DNA from: Arenicellales bacterium
GTDB lineage: Bacteria > Pseudomonadota > Gammaproteobacteria > Arenicellales > JAJDZL01
Length of the DNA stretch: 64,000 nt
Direction of reading: 5' to 3'
Assembly: GCA_958295885.1 (NCBI GenBank)
Contig: OY282380.1
Span: forward strand, 186,001-250,000
Position numbers and translations under genes: made by a program
The notes under the pieces: model-generated
Databases searched by the model: none
The model's input: the letters and a program-made list of their open reading frames with translations, nothing else
Told to the model about the DNA's origin: nothing
Shown here: positions 1 through 10,007 of the stretch, one piece after another
Layout of the letters: each line of letters opens with the position of its first letter
How positions within the stretch are numbered: the first letter of the stretch is position 1

Positions 1-856
1 CGCGTCTTGATACCAGAGTTAACAGCAACTGATAGACAATGGTTCTGATTTCTCTTCGGTCAACAAGCATGTCAACTGCTCCATGTTCCAGTTGAAATTC
101 AGCTCGCTGAAAACCTTCCGGAAGAGACTCTCGAACGGTTTGTTCGATGACTCGCGGGCCGGCAAATCCTATCAATGCTTTGGGTTCTGCGATGATAATA
201 TCTCCGAGCATGGCAAGACTCGCCGATACGCCACCCATCGTTGGGTCCGCAAGTACAGAAATATAGGGGACCCCTTCGTCTTTGAGTTTTCTGATCGCCG
301 CTGTCGTTTTTGCCATTTGCAACAGGGAAAACATTGATTCCTGCATTCTCGCTCCACCGCTGGTACAGAAACAGACCAATGGTGAATGATCGCTGATGCT
401 GGCATTCACTGCGTGGACAAATCGTTCACCAACGACAGAACCCATTGAACCTCCAAGAAAGCCAAACTCGAATGCGCTTACGACTACAGGCATCCCGTTT
501 AGTTTTCCTCGGGCGATTTCCAGCGCATCCAGATTTCCAGTTCGTTTCTGTGCCTCGGACAGTCTGTCTTTGTATTTCTTGCTGTCTCGAAATTTCAACA
601 GGTCAATTGGTTTCACCGCGCCATCAATATAGTCAATGGTATCGGCATCGAGAAATGATGAGATTCTATCTTTAGCCGTCATGCGCATATGATGATTGCA
701 CTTCGGACAGACACCTAAATTTTCATCCAACTCCATCCGATAGATCACACCACTGCATTCAGAACACTTGACCCAAATTCCTTCGGGCACTCTCTTTTTC
801 GAAAGAACCGTACTTGCCTTTACCTTGGGCGGCAGCAGTTTCGTAAACCAGCTCAT
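1..856 (-). CDS. accD: Acetyl-CoA carboxylase carboxyltransferase beta subunit, partial (3' end outside window)
   Basis: Beta subunit of the carboxyltransferase half of acetyl-CoA carboxylase, which makes malonyl-CoA for fatty acid synthesis with AccA in the cytoplasm. The frame opens with [10 protein letters not shown] and has the N-terminal four-cysteine zinc ribbon (C31, C34, C50, C53), then the crotonase-like core with SGGARMQES and the [11 protein letters not shown] segment. About 285 residues are in the window and the frame runs off the left edge. The ATG lies 9 bases after the trpF stop, so the two are probably co-transcribed. trpF-accD order is common in gammaproteobacteria (often followed by folC). 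Identity is secure. Confidence 0.96.
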   Translation of the reverse strand, partial: MSWFTKLLPPKVKASTVLSKKRVPEGIWVKCSECSGVIYRMELDENLGVCPKCNHHMRMTAKDRISSFLDADTIDYIDGAVKPIDLLKFRDSKKYKDRLSEAQKRTGNLDALEIARGKLNGMPVVVSAFEFGFLGGSMGSVVGERFVHAVNASISDHSPLVCFCTSGGARMQESMFSLLQMAKTTAAIRKLKDEGVPYISVLADPTMGGVSASLAMLGDIIIAEPKALIGFAGPRVIEQTVRESLPEGFQRAEFQLEHGAVDMLVDRREIRTIVYQLLLTLVSRR

Positions 857-865
857 GCGATACGT

Positions 866-1555
866 TCAGGCAACTGCGATATTTTTGGCATGCTCATATT
901 TTCGAACTGCTTGCACGAATTCCTGAACAGCATTTACATTCTTTTTCCCTGGAAATGACTCCACACCGGTGCTGACATCAACTGCACAAGGCTGCATCAA
1001 GCGAATCGCATCAGTGACATTCTCGGCATGCAAACCACCTGCCAAAATCAACGGAGTCTTTAAATTCGGCACTGAATCCCATGAAAAAGCAACACCCGTT
1101 CCCCCGATTCGTTTGGGGTCGTAGGTATCCAGCAGCACTGCACTGGCCTCCGCATAATCATGAACAGCCTGTTCCATTTGGGATGATGCTTGAACCCTTA
1201 CTGCCTTGATATACGGCAATCCAGCGTCCTTGCATCGAGTCGGAGATTCGCTACCATGAAATTGGACAAAGTCAGGTTTAACTTTCTTAACAATTTTTTC
1301 GAGCACATGATCAGGAGGATCAACTACAACTGCTACAGCTGAAACGTTTTCTGGAAGCAGTTCGCGAATTTCTTTAGCTTGGTTGCAGGTTAAGTTGCGC
1401 GGGCTCGGTCCGTAAAAAACGAGTCCAATTGCATCAATTCCACTTTGACAGACTCCAATCGCATCTTCAACGCGGGTGATTCCGCAAACTTTGATCTGAA
1501 TCTTTGTTTGTTCTGTGAATTTGGGAAAACTGAGAAAACGAGAATGAAGCTTCAT
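866..1555 (-). CDS. trpF: Phosphoribosylanthranilate isomerase
   Basis: Converts N-(5-phosphoribosyl)anthranilate to its 1-deoxyribulose form in tryptophan synthesis. A TIM barrel opening with KVCGITR, where the cysteine is the usual general base, and with later barrel motifs ILAGGL and AVDVSTGVES; the latter carries the general-acid aspartate. The frame extends upstream to a TTG at 1570, but the ATG at 1555 is preferred. Even so, about 20 residues precede the usual start of the family, with no closer start codon. There is no clear Shine-Dalgarno; a perfect 16-bp palindrome lies just upstream. trpF is separated from its usual partners trpB-trpA, which lie 3.8 kb away on the other strand. Confidence 0.95.
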   Translation of the reverse strand: MKLHSRFLSFPKFTEQTKIQIKVCGITRVEDAIGVCQSGIDAIGLVFYGPSPRNLTCNQAKEIRELLPENVSAVAVVVDPPDHVLEKIVKKVKPDFVQFHGSESPTRCKDAGLPYIKAVRVQASSQMEQAVHDYAEASAVLLDTYDPKRIGGTGVAFSWDSVPNLKTPLILAGGLHAENVTDAIRLMQPCAVDVSTGVESFPGKKNVNAVQEFVQAVRKYEHAKNIAVA

Positions 1556-1563
1556 TATTAAAC

Positions 1564-1579
1564 AGTTCAAATTTGAACT
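1564..1579. promoter_or_regulatory. Perfect 16-bp palindrome upstream of trpF
   Basis: AGTTCAAATTTGAACT is self-complementary over all 16 bases and ends 9 bases before the preferred trpF start codon. The position suits a repressor site, but no family is recognised and it could be chance in AT-rich DNA. Confidence 0.35.
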
Positions 1580-1980
1580 CTAAAATTATCTTGAATGGAT
1601 AATCCCCTGTGAAAGCTTTTAATCCAAATTACTGACTTGAAACAGCTCCAAATTATACGAAATGCGAGCAAACGCGATTAAACTTCAACCAACTTTCGAG
1701 ATTGACTGCCTAATAGAGAAAAGTTCCAATCGTTTCATTTTTTTAACGCCTGCATGTCATCAAATAATGGATAAGGCCAAATCTTGCCTGTACGATTCAA
1801 TTTTCACAATTCAACCTATCAGGGGCATGATGAAGTTTGAAGTGTAAGTATTAGAAATCACTCCCGATAATTTTACCGTCCATAAAAGTGAAAATTTTTC
1901 CAATTTCGTAGAATTCTTGATCAATTCAATTGGTAATAAGCTGGCTGTTCAATCTATTTGAACGAATGAGGCGATTCTTT
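1580..1980. other. Non-coding, AT-rich; nothing recognised
   Basis: Short open frames exist but none has protein-like composition, a ribosome site or a recognisable motif. It is probably the upstream region of trpF-accD plus decayed sequence joining the beta-barrel remnant. Confidence 0.5.
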
Positions 1981-2513
1981 CACAGTCTCGACGGCAGCGA
2001 TGCCGAGACCGGCACCGGCGTAAACGTTGGCGGCAGGTTCAGCTTTGTCAATGCTGCATGCGGGCTCAATCTCGACCTGGAAATGCGTAGGCTCATCACC
2101 CAAGAGGCAAAGAGTTTCCGGGATTGGGGTGAAGCCGCGTCTGTCACTTGGGACCGACAGCCGATTACAGACCATGGACTCTCGCTCTCATTTTCCCACG
2201 GTTGGGGAGCGCTGCCCTCGAGCATGCTCGACAGTTCTGCTTGAACGCGTGTATTTTACAGGTCTAACGGCAAACGACAGCGACGCGCGACGCCTTGAGG
2301 CGGAGGTCAGCTGCGGCGTCGCCCTGAACAACAGATTTACCGGCACGCCGCATGCCGGGTTCGCGCTCAAGCAGTACAGCCGCGATTACCGGGTCAGATG
2401 GCGGTCGACTCCGGCAATGCGGGGCTACTCCAATTTTCGAGGTTGATTTTTTTGTGACGTGCTGAGAGATCGTCGATGATCTCGAGCACAGTGCAATGCT
2501 CATGAGACTGTGA
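1981..2513 (+). pseudogene. Decayed C-terminal outer-membrane beta-barrel (autotransporter-like) domain
   Basis: Three successive frames give one familiar C-terminal barrel. The first, from about 1981, has GSDAETGTGVNVGGRFSFVN followed by the strands ending in SFSHGWG. The second, from about 2286, has ARRLEAEVSCGVAL, RFTGTPHAGFAL and DYRVRWRSTP. The third has IFEVDFFVTC, then an in-frame TGA, then EIVDDLEHSAMLMRL and a final stop at 2511-2513. This pattern closes large repeat-rich surface proteins of many marine or symbiotic Proteobacteria. Two frameshifts and an internal stop show it is dead, and no passenger region remains upstream. It is more GC-rich than its surroundings. Confidence 0.8.
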
Positions 2514-2637
2514 AAGTATTGCCAAATTAGTTTAAATTAGTGGATTATGAAAACATATATCATTGATATCATTGATATAATTGATATTAATATTTGTTCT
2601 GATTCAGAAATCTACGAAAATGAGAATACTTTCACAG
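2508..2637. repeat. 130-bp segment bounded by a 13-bp inverted repeat (MITE-like)
   Basis: CTGTGAAAGTATT at 2508-2520 and its exact reverse complement at 2625-2637 bound about 104 bases. The interior contains a short tandem run of ATTGATATC/ATTGATATA units near 2560-2592. The size and terminal repeats resemble a miniature inverted-repeat element or a long hairpin. No second copy was noticed in the window. Confidence 0.35.
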
Positions 2638-2639
2638 CC

Positions 2640-4365
2640 TCTTATGTCCCCAATTCGGTTCTAGGGGCGCGTCCACCCAATCACTTGCGTATTGGGCAGA
2701 TGTTATCGCTGCGAAAAGACCTGCTGGCAGCGGCAGCATACAGGCTAACAAATGTCGATTTCCGTGCTGGAAAGAAAATGCGCGGCTTGTGGCAGAGACT
2801 TTAGTATTTGAGTGATGACCAATTCCGGGCAACCTTGACAGATTGGCGCTCTTTGTGACAATTTTTACAAAGTGAAAATGCAATGTTACATCCGAATGGA
2901 GACTTATCATGACTCCTGATCGAATCAGGGAAAAGACTGATTCTTATAAAGTGTTTAACTTGTAAAACAAAATGGCGGTAAGAAGAAATTGCACTTCCCA
3001 TTTCGACGGCCATGTTGAGACCGGTTGAATGCGTCGATTCTGACGTCCGTACAATTCAGCGCAGAGTCGCAGTCATACCAACCCACTGGAGCAAAATTTG
3101 GCCGAAATAAATTTAGGAACGCGCTGGAGAAATGACCGTCAGTCGGTGCGGGCTTAATTGTGTTCAATATTTTTTGAAACTAACAGTCAACTGAATGAAA
3201 ATCGAATCAGAAATCGGGCACAATCTGCGTTTTCGGGAAAAGTCAACCATAAAGAAATCGAATGGGCCGAGTTGGGACTGAATCAAGAAATTAAAAACAC
3301 AGGGTATGCGCTTCTTGCATTGAAGAAACCGAAGTTTAGACTGCTTTGACTCAGACGACTTTTCATTGCCGGTAAAATTTGAACCGGCTTTGACGAGCCG
3401 CTGGTTCAGTCCATGTATGCAGACAAAACACCTCCAAGGCATTCAGCCTCTTTCTCGTTTAAGTCGTACGGTCTGAAAAAAATTAATTTCCGTTCTGGAT
3501 CATGTCAACGAACCCGCGACAGTCGAATACGCATTTCGAATGGTTTACGAATCCTAATTTTTGGTGGTCGAGACCAGTACCAGCACGCTGAACGATACAG
3601 AATCAGAAATTGAGAAGATTCATATTTGCAGGCCGGCAGACCCAGTTCATCCAGCGCCTGTGAACGGGGCAAAGGCGAACTTCATCTGATATTTTCCAAA
3701 GCTATGAACAGCTTTCTCCAAATTAAAAATAAGCTAGAAGAATTCGAGCTAAAGATTCAGAATCAAATTCGATTGCATGGCGGTCTGTCTCAGATTATCA
3801 ATTTCGACGATGCTGCATTGGAGACAGCATATCCGAAGTAGCGGAAGCGAAAGTTGCCCAGCACAGATCAAGAACATTTCGACATCTCCAGGTGCATTAA
3901 TCTTGACTGCTGTCGCATTCAGAACAAATGCGGCGAATCTGAAAGACTGAATGATGTAGAACAGAAGGGTTCATCTTCAGGATTCAATGTGCTGACAGGA
4001 TAAAGTTGGATTGAGTAATTGATCGGGTTGAATTCTTTAGATAAACAAAAGATTGTCCATTCATGAAAGATGAGATTTTTAACTGGGTGTTTGACGTTGA
4101 TCAAGATAAGATCGAATATTCAGTACCCTGAACATTTAGGCATCCATTGATGTCCTTAACGGCTAGCTTCAAGCTGAAATTACGCCTTCACGATAAATTT
4201 TCTCAGCCACATTTCCGACTTTTTTCATATCCAGCCTTGACGTCAACTGAAGGAAATTAGTTTACAGAAAAATCCTGTCAAAACTATAACGATTACTCTG
4301 TGTACAGGGATAAAATCTGCCTTGGGAAACAAAGAGTGCGATTGAACAAAAGATTGAAGCGCAAT
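2640..4365. other. 1.7 kb without a convincing gene
   Basis: Only short frames occur (for example plus-strand frames ending at 3349 and 3841), and none has recognisable domains. Base composition shifts along the stretch and the overall look is of eroded coding sequence between truA and trpF. In related gammaproteobacteria truA and trpF are usually close together, so this gap is probably inserted or decayed material. Confidence 0.5.
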
Positions 4366-5148
4366 TTACCAAAATCTGCAAGCCAGAGGTGCTTCTGGCA
4401 GTTCAAACTTCTTCGGATAATTGACTCGTACAAAGTAAAGCCCATCAGCTGGAGCAGTTATGCCGGCTTGAGTTCTGTCTCCATTATCCAAGACTTCCCG
4501 CGCCCAATGTGTGCTCTGATTGCCAGATCCTATCGCGATCAGTGTTCCGGCGATAATTCTCACCATGTGATGAAGAAATCCGTCTGCTTTTACGTCAAGC
4601 CAGACCCACTGTTGCTTTCGATTCACTTGGATGTAAAAGATTGTTTTTGTTGGAACCTTGTTTTTACATCGAGACGAACGAAACGCACTGAAGTCATGTT
4701 TTCCGAGCAACTGTTTCGCAGCTTCATCCATACGCTGAACGTCCAAATTTCGTACAAACCAACTCACTTTTTTTTCCAAATAACTCGGGCGTACTGAACG
4801 ATTCAACAAAACATAGCGATATTCGCGACTACGTGTCGAAAAGCGGGCATGAAACTCGTCGCTGACTTTTTTCGTCCATAGCAAACTTACGCCTCGGGGT
4901 AAATTTGAGTTGGTACCCATAACCCACGAACGATCACTGCGATGACTGTCGGTTTCAAAATGAATCATCTGACCACAGGCATGAACTCCCGAATCCGTTC
5001 GCCCAGCACAGTGTACGGTGACGGGATGATTGGCAATTTGGGATAGTGCAGATTCAACAGCCTGCTGAACCGTCGGTTGACCGACTTGATACTGCCATCC
5101 ACAAAACTTCGAACCATCGTACTCGACACAGGCTGCAATTCTGGTCAT
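4366..5148 (-). CDS. truA: tRNA pseudouridine(38-40) synthase
   Basis: Makes pseudouridine at positions 38-40 of the tRNA anticodon arm. 260 residues, the normal length. It opens MTRIAACVEYDGSKFCGWQ and has the catalytic aspartate D52 in GRTDSGVHA. Later TruA motifs include SRSREYRYVLLNR, FRSSRCKNK and FLHHMVRIIAGTLIAIGSG. In gammaproteobacteria truA commonly lies between fimV and trpF; here fimV is 15 kb away to the right and trpF 2.8 kb to the left, both still on the same strand, so the ancestral operon has been split. Confidence 0.97.
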   Translation of the reverse strand: MTRIAACVEYDGSKFCGWQYQVGQPTVQQAVESALSQIANHPVTVHCAGRTDSGVHACGQMIHFETDSHRSDRSWVMGTNSNLPRGVSLLWTKKVSDEFHARFSTRSREYRYVLLNRSVRPSYLEKKVSWFVRNLDVQRMDEAAKQLLGKHDFSAFRSSRCKNKVPTKTIFYIQVNRKQQWVWLDVKADGFLHHMVRIIAGTLIAIGSGNQSTHWAREVLDNGDRTQAGITAPADGLYFVRVNYPKKFELPEAPLACRFW

Positions 5149-5222
5149 TGTTCTATTTCCTCACTCAAACTTTGCACACGTAGTTTCAATCAATCAGGAT
5201 TTCATCAGTTTTCTCGCCGGAC

Positions 5223-5247
5223 GAGACCTAAAGGACGCTTAGGTCTC
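5223..5247. promoter_or_regulatory. 9-bp perfect inverted repeat in the truA/trpB intergenic region
   Basis: GAGACCTAA (5223-5231) and TTAGGTCTC (5239-5247) pair perfectly across a 7-base spacer, about 30 bases before a TATAAT box. There is no following T-run, so it is better explained as an operator for the divergent truA and trpBA promoters than as a terminator. It does not resemble the enterobacterial TrpR operator. Confidence 0.4.
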
Positions 5248-5277
5248 TAACCGAGATGTTGTGACCAAGCGATTAGA

Positions 5278-5283
5278 TATAAT
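5278..5283 (+). promoter_or_regulatory. Candidate -10 box for trpBA
   Basis: TATAAT lies 37 bases before the GTG start of trpB. No good -35 hexamer stands 16-18 bases upstream, so the promoter may depend on an activator or be weak. Confidence 0.4.
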
Positions 5284-5320
5284 ACCCTCCGTATTGACAT
5301 GCAATGGTAAGGAACTATAA

Positions 5321-6547
5321 GTGAGTTCAGATACAAGCCCAACGATGGAATCCTATCGCTCAGGTCCGGATGAAACGGGTCATTTTGGCATCTACGGTGG
5401 ACGTTTTGTCGCCGAAACTTTGATGCCACTCATTTTAAGTGTAGAAAAAGCATATTCTCAAGCTCGAACGGACTCGCAATTTCAAGCCGAATTCGATTAC
5501 TACGCAAAACACTATATCGGGCGGCCCAGCCCACTTTATTACGCTTCCCGATTGAGCAAATATCTAGGAGGCCCCAAGATTTATTTCAAACGAGACGAAC
5601 TGAATCACACAGGCGCTCACAAGATAAACAACACTTTGGGGCAAATTCTTCTGGCGAAGAAAATGAACAAATCCCGAATAATTGCTGAAACAGGGGCTGG
5701 TCAGCATGGCGTTGCCACTGCTACAGTCTGCGCTCTGTTTGATCTGCCTTGCGTAGTCTACATGGGAGAAACGGATATCGAACGCCAAGCGCCGAATGTA
5801 TTTCGAATGAAACTTTTGGGTGCTGAAATCGTGCCCGTCACTTCAGGCACAGGCACTTTGAAAGATGCCATGAACGAAGCGCTCAGAGATTGGGTTGCAA
5901 ATGTCGATACAACTTTCTACATCATTGGCACCGTGGCCGGACCCCATCCTTATCCGGAAATGGTACGAGATTTCCAATCAGTCATTGGTAACGAGACTCG
6001 AGAACAGATTCTTGAAGCAGAAAATCGATTGCCCGACTGTCTCGTTGCCTGCATTGGCGGTGGCTCTAATTCCATGGGACTGTTTCATCCATTTTTGGAT
6101 GAATTGAACATTCGAATCATTGGAGTTGAAGCGGCAGGGCTCGGTCTTGATACAGGAAAACACGCTGCCTCTTTAACCGGTGGCGAACCCGGAGTTTTAC
6201 ACGGAAATAGAACTTATCTTTTACAGACTGATGACGGACAAATTATCGATGCGCATTCCATTTCCGCTGGTTTGGACTATCCGGGAATCGGACCGGAGCA
6301 TTCATGGCTGTACGATACCGGTCGAGTTGAATATGTTTCCATTACAGATGATGAAGCTCTAGAGGCTTTTCAAATTTGCTGCCAGCGGGAAGGAATCATT
6401 CCCGCACTTGAACCTGCTCACGCTTTAGCGCACGTGATCAAAATTGCGACTGAATTCGACAGGGATGACATTCTGGTGATGAATTTGTGCGGACGAGGCG
6501 ATAAGGACGTTTTTTCCGTCGCCGAAGTACTAGGAGAGAAAATTTGA
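5321..6547 (+). CDS. trpB: Tryptophan synthase beta chain
   Basis: PLP enzyme joining indole and serine to make tryptophan, working as an alpha2-beta2 complex with TrpA. 408 residues, normal. The PLP lysine is K101 in TGAHKINN; the phosphate-binding loop is [16 protein letters not shown] and the C-terminal CGRGDKD are present. It starts with GTG, preceded by a TAAGGAA ribosome site ending 6 bases upstream. The TGA stop overlaps the TTG start of trpA (TTGA), so the two are translationally coupled. The pair is divergent from truA, unlike the usual truA-trpF-trpB-trpA co-orientation. Confidence 0.97.
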   Translation: MSSDTSPTMESYRSGPDETGHFGIYGGRFVAETLMPLILSVEKAYSQARTDSQFQAEFDYYAKHYIGRPSPLYYASRLSKYLGGPKIYFKRDELNHTGAHKINNTLGQILLAKKMNKSRIIAETGAGQHGVATATVCALFDLPCVVYMGETDIERQAPNVFRMKLLGAEIVPVTSGTGTLKDAMNEALRDWVANVDTTFYIIGTVAGPHPYPEMVRDFQSVIGNETREQILEAENRLPDCLVACIGGGSNSMGLFHPFLDELNIRIIGVEAAGLGLDTGKHAASLTGGEPGVLHGNRTYLLQTDDGQIIDAHSISAGLDYPGIGPEHSWLYDTGRVEYVSITDDEALEAFQICCQREGIIPALEPAHALAHVIKIATEFDRDDILVMNLCGRGDKDVFSVAEVLGEKI

Positions 6548-7383
6548 GCGCTTCCAAACTAGATGATTCGCGGGTCACAAGAAAATTTTCATCCCTTTCA
6601 GCACAAAATAGAAAAGCCTTTGTCGCCTTTCTAACAGGCGGAGACCCAGATTACGAAACGAGCAGACGCCTGATATGTGGATTGCCAAAGGCAGGGGTTG
6701 ACCTTATCGAAATAGGAATTCCATTCTCGGACCCTATGGCAGACGGCCCGGCAATTCAAGCATCGAGTCAACGTGCCTTAAAAGCAGGAATGACTCTCCC
6801 CAAAACTCTTCAACTGGTACGGGATTTTCGAGAAAACGACGACGAAACTCCCATCATTTTAATGGGTTATTACAATCCAATTTACCGCTATGGCCCCATG
6901 AAATTCGTACACGAATGCATTGAGAGTGGTGTTGACGGGTTAATCATCGTGGATTTGCCACCCGAAGAAGATGCTGAACTGTGTGATCCCGCTCTTTCTG
7001 CCGGATTACATTGGATTCGTCTAGTCACACCGTCTACTGACGATTCTCGAATTCATTCGGTTCTACATAATGTGAGCGGTTTTATTTATTACGTTGCCGT
7101 CTTAGGGATTACCGGAACGCGTGTAGCGATGACAGATCATATTGAGAAAGCTGTGCTTCGACTTAGGAACTATACGGATTTACCCATAGCAGTTGGATTT
7201 GGAATCAAGACCTCTTCACACGCCAAAGCTGTTGCTGAAAAAACCGATGCCATAGTTATCGGTTCTGCAATCGTGGGTCTTGTAAAAGAAAATCTTGACC
7301 AAAATCACACTGCGCAACCAGGTTTGGTTACGTCAGTACACCGATTTGTACGGGAAATTGCTGAGACGGTCGCCACCACATAG
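6544..7383 (+). CDS. trpA: Tryptophan synthase alpha chain
   Basis: Cleaves indole-3-glycerol phosphate to indole and glyceraldehyde phosphate and feeds indole to TrpB. TIM barrel of 279 residues, slightly longer than usual. The catalytic pair is E56 ([11 protein letters not shown]) and D67 (MADGPA). Later motifs are [20 protein letters not shown] and [13 protein letters not shown]. It starts with TTG, sharing four bases with the trpB stop. A degenerate group II intron on the opposite strand begins immediately after the TAG stop, so any native trpA terminator has been displaced or lost. Confidence 0.97.
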   Translation: MSASKLDDSRVTRKFSSLSAQNRKAFVAFLTGGDPDYETSRRLICGLPKAGVDLIEIGIPFSDPMADGPAIQASSQRALKAGMTLPKTLQLVRDFRENDDETPIILMGYYNPIYRYGPMKFVHECIESGVDGLIIVDLPPEEDAELCDPALSAGLHWIRLVTPSTDDSRIHSVLHNVSGFIYYVAVLGITGTRVAMTDHIEKAVLRLRNYTDLPIAVGFGIKTSSHAKAVAEKTDAIVIGSAIVGLVKENLDQNHTAQPGLVTSVHRFVREIAETVATT

Positions 7384-7507
7384 AGTTATTTTGGTGGAGT
7401 CGAGGGAAGACGCGTTCGGTTTTAGGAAAAGGGATAAACTGTTGCCGACGGCTTTCGCCTGTTGTCGGTGTCTCAATCTTTTCCCTGACCGCGTTTCCTC
7501 TCCCCCG

Positions 7508-7552
<45 letters not shown>

Positions 7553-7562
7553 AAAATTATGC

Positions 7563-8747
7563 TTACGCCCACGGCAGGTTCTTCGTCTTCGGCGACAGGC
7601 ATACCAGACCGTGATCGTTCCACAGTCGCTTGTTGGAGAAACGCACGTATTTCCCTGCCTTTACCTGATGCTTCCGACAGAACCATTGTCGCAGCCGTTT
7701 GGTCGTATGATTATCAATCGCCGAATAGGCCGGACTGACCTGACCTAAATAGAAATAGTTCGACCAGCCGGACAGCATCCAGTTGAGACGTCTGACCATT
7801 TCCTGCGAATCCATCAATCCATACTTACAACTTGTTGATTCGCTGACCTTGCGGCATAGACTTTGTACGCTTGCTTTGCTGGGACGAGTGCCGATGTAGG
7901 CGCTGCCGTCGTTACGGTAATTCCATCCGATTCGGTAGCCGAGAAACTTCATCGACTCCTGCGGACAGCGCAGACAGCGCGTTTTGTCGCGGTTGATCGG
8001 CGACTGTAACTGATTCATCATTCGTTCAACTGCCGTCAGCATCTGCCGTGCAGAACTTCTGCCGAAGATGCTCAAATCATCCGCATAACATACGATGTGC
8101 GCGCCAAACCGCTGGGCGTAGCCCAACCGCTTCCAGCCGACAATGAAACGGCGCATGTACACATTGCTCAACAAAGGCGAAATCGGCGCACCCTGAGGCG
8201 TACCCTTTCGTTCCTTGCGAGCACGACATGACGTTCCGCCACCGCCGTCCTTGGCAACGACCGGCATTTCCAGGCACGCTTTGATCAGACTCAGCATCCT
8301 GCCATCGCTGACGCGGCGCGCCACACTTTTCATCAACTGCGCATGTGGAATTTCGCCAAAATAGTTGCTCAGGTCGCAATCCACGACTTCGTTGAAGCCT
8401 CGGTTAACCAAAGCGTGTGCGCGATTCACCGCATCGTTTGCACTTCGTTTCGCACGCTAGGCATACTGTTCATCTTGTAGATCGGCCTCGAAGATCGGCG
8501 ACAATATCAGCATTGCTGCCGTCTGCGCCACCCGATCCCGTATGCACGGTATGCCCAGTTTGCGAAACCTGCCGGATTCCTTCTTGGGTATTTTCACCTC
8601 CAGAACCGCGCCCGGCTGGTACGTCCCACGTCTTAAATCCTGCGACAATTTCTCGAGCCAGCGATCTACGCCCTTCACTTTTGTATATAGAACCTTCTGG
8701 ACTTTCTGAACATTCTTTGATTCTGATAAACTTTCGTCAGTAATCAT
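7563..8747 (-). pseudogene. ltrA: Group II intron reverse transcriptase/maturase, broken
   Basis: The frame from 8747 has RT blocks (IPKKESGRFRKLGIPCIRDR, VAQTAAMLILSPIFEADLQD) and stops at an amber codon at 8457-8459, in the spot where the family reads YAYRPKRS. The same frame then continues from about 8456 as RAKRSANDAV and contains GTPQGAPISPLLSN, the YADD catalytic box (VCYADDLSIFG) and the maturase X domain to the stop at 7563. A second defect is an apparent internal deletion near the N terminus: VLYTKVK runs straight into GVDRWLEKL, losing roughly 55 residues of the usual finger region. It is therefore doubly inactivated. Confidence 0.85.
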
Positions 8748-8839
8748 TGCCTTGCTTCCTTCCTATCCTGATCTTGAACCAAGGCTCCTTTCCTCCGCCG
8801 GCATTACCCGACCTCTTCGGTACTACAAGCCCATCCGGT

Positions 8840-9831
8840 CGCGGTAGGGAAACGCGTTACCGCGTTTCCCCCGCACAGATCCGTGCGTGCACGTTAATGC
8901 ACACGGCTCCTACTTCAGGTGTTTGACGGTAAACCGTTGATACAGCCTTCCGTATCCGCTCAGCCGCCTGTGACACGCTTTTCCGTCTCTGTGTACGGCA
9001 CGTGCTTAGGCTTCGCGGATTCCCTTTGGCTGCACCCCTTCCCTCGTTCGACTCCGCAAGAACCTGCGTCCTTTTGTTCGCCGCATTCAACACTACTATG
9101 GGCGCATCCGACTGCTTTGCCCTATTCATCTTCAATTACCGAATACCTCCTTAGTTTCAGTGACCTTGTCAATGACTTGCAAGGTCGGGCAAAGCCCTTC
9201 CAGGTCCCGATACAGGGCGTGCGTACATCCTTCAATTCATCCGACACCGCAGAGCTCGTCTGCACCTTACCATATCGGTGCAACCGATGTTGTCTTCGAC
9301 CCAACGGACAGTCTCGACACTCTGAACGACTCGTTTTTCGAGGCTCCATCATTGCGGCTGTACGTACCGCTACCGACACTTCACTGATACCCTCACGAAT
9401 ATCAGCGCACGGCTCGCGGCGATAGCATGTGGTTAGCATTTACCATCCATCGGACTTTCACCGACTACCCTAATACCAGTTAGCCTGGCGTACCCACCCG
9501 GACGACCCGACCTGTCCCTCGCGGGCTGTCAGTTGGTGCGTGCCCCACCATCGCCAGGGCTTCCCGTGTTGCTGCTTCTTCCCTCTTCCATACGTGCCGA
9601 CGCCAATACCCCGGCGAGAGCAGGCAGTGCTCTTGTCGCTCGCTTCCTGTTCCCACTTCCAGTCTTCCCCTTATCCTAGGAGGATCGACTCTCGCGATTA
9701 TTGGTTTCGGGGCCTACTCGGCGTTCACTCACGTTCCGGCCCGCATAGTTGCTAAGTCGCTCAACCGCGACCTTTTTACACCAGAGTGCTTCAGTCCATG
9801 TCGTTACCTCCATAAACCTGTACCATTTAAT
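8840..9831 (-). mobile_element. Degenerate group II intron B, internally deleted
   Basis: On the minus strand, a long RNA domain I-III region (about 9831 down to 9140) encodes stretches that are often mis-annotated as proteins in intact relatives, such as REGISEVSVAVRTA and SSAVSDE. After it comes the N terminus of a second intron reverse transcriptase (VLAESNEGRGAAKGNPRS, CRTQRRKSVSQAAERIRKA; about 9100-8940). This is cut off abruptly and joined to domain V (about 8870-8912, GAGCCGTGTGC...GCACGGATCTGTGC) and a domain VI hairpin (8845-8870). The RT core is deleted. It is a different subtype from intron A and abuts or interrupts it. Confidence 0.75.
8870..8912 (-). ncRNA. Group II intron domain V (intron B)
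   Basis: The minus strand reads GAGCCGTGTGCATTAACGTG followed by CACGCACGGATCTGTGCGG, the standard domain V sequence. The palindromic stem just downstream (8845-8870) with GGGAAACGCGGTAACGCG is the expected domain VI. Confidence 0.7.
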
Positions 9832-9859
9832 ACTCCCTGATTCATAGGAATGAGGGAGT
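9832..9859. repeat. Hairpin at the 5' edge of intron B
   Basis: ACTCCCT (9832-9838) pairs with AGGGAGT (9853-9859), and the stem continues with mismatches inward. It lies exactly where intron B appears to begin on the minus strand. Some bacterial group II introns insert directly after hairpins or terminators. Confidence 0.5.
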
Positions 9860-9898
9860 TGATCCACCGCAATCAATTAATTGATTGCGGTGGATCAA
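9859..9898. repeat. 40-bp perfect palindrome
   Basis: The two 20-base halves (TTGATCCACCGCAATCAATT and its reverse complement) are exactly complementary with no spacer. Possible roles are a bidirectional terminator, the target of intron B, or the left boundary or target of the neighbouring IS110. Confidence 0.7.
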
Positions 9899-10007
9899 AA
9901 TCGAGAAATTGAACCGATCATCAGGAACGAGCACCGCTATGAATTTTTTAAATTACCGAGCCGATGAGCTCCAGATTCACTGCCGCGATGTTCCCTCAGA
10001 TTGGGCA

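Noticed and set aside
9122..9439. Protein-coding gene on the minus strand
   Set aside because: The translation corresponds to group II intron RNA domains, commonly mis-annotated as a protein, not to a real product.
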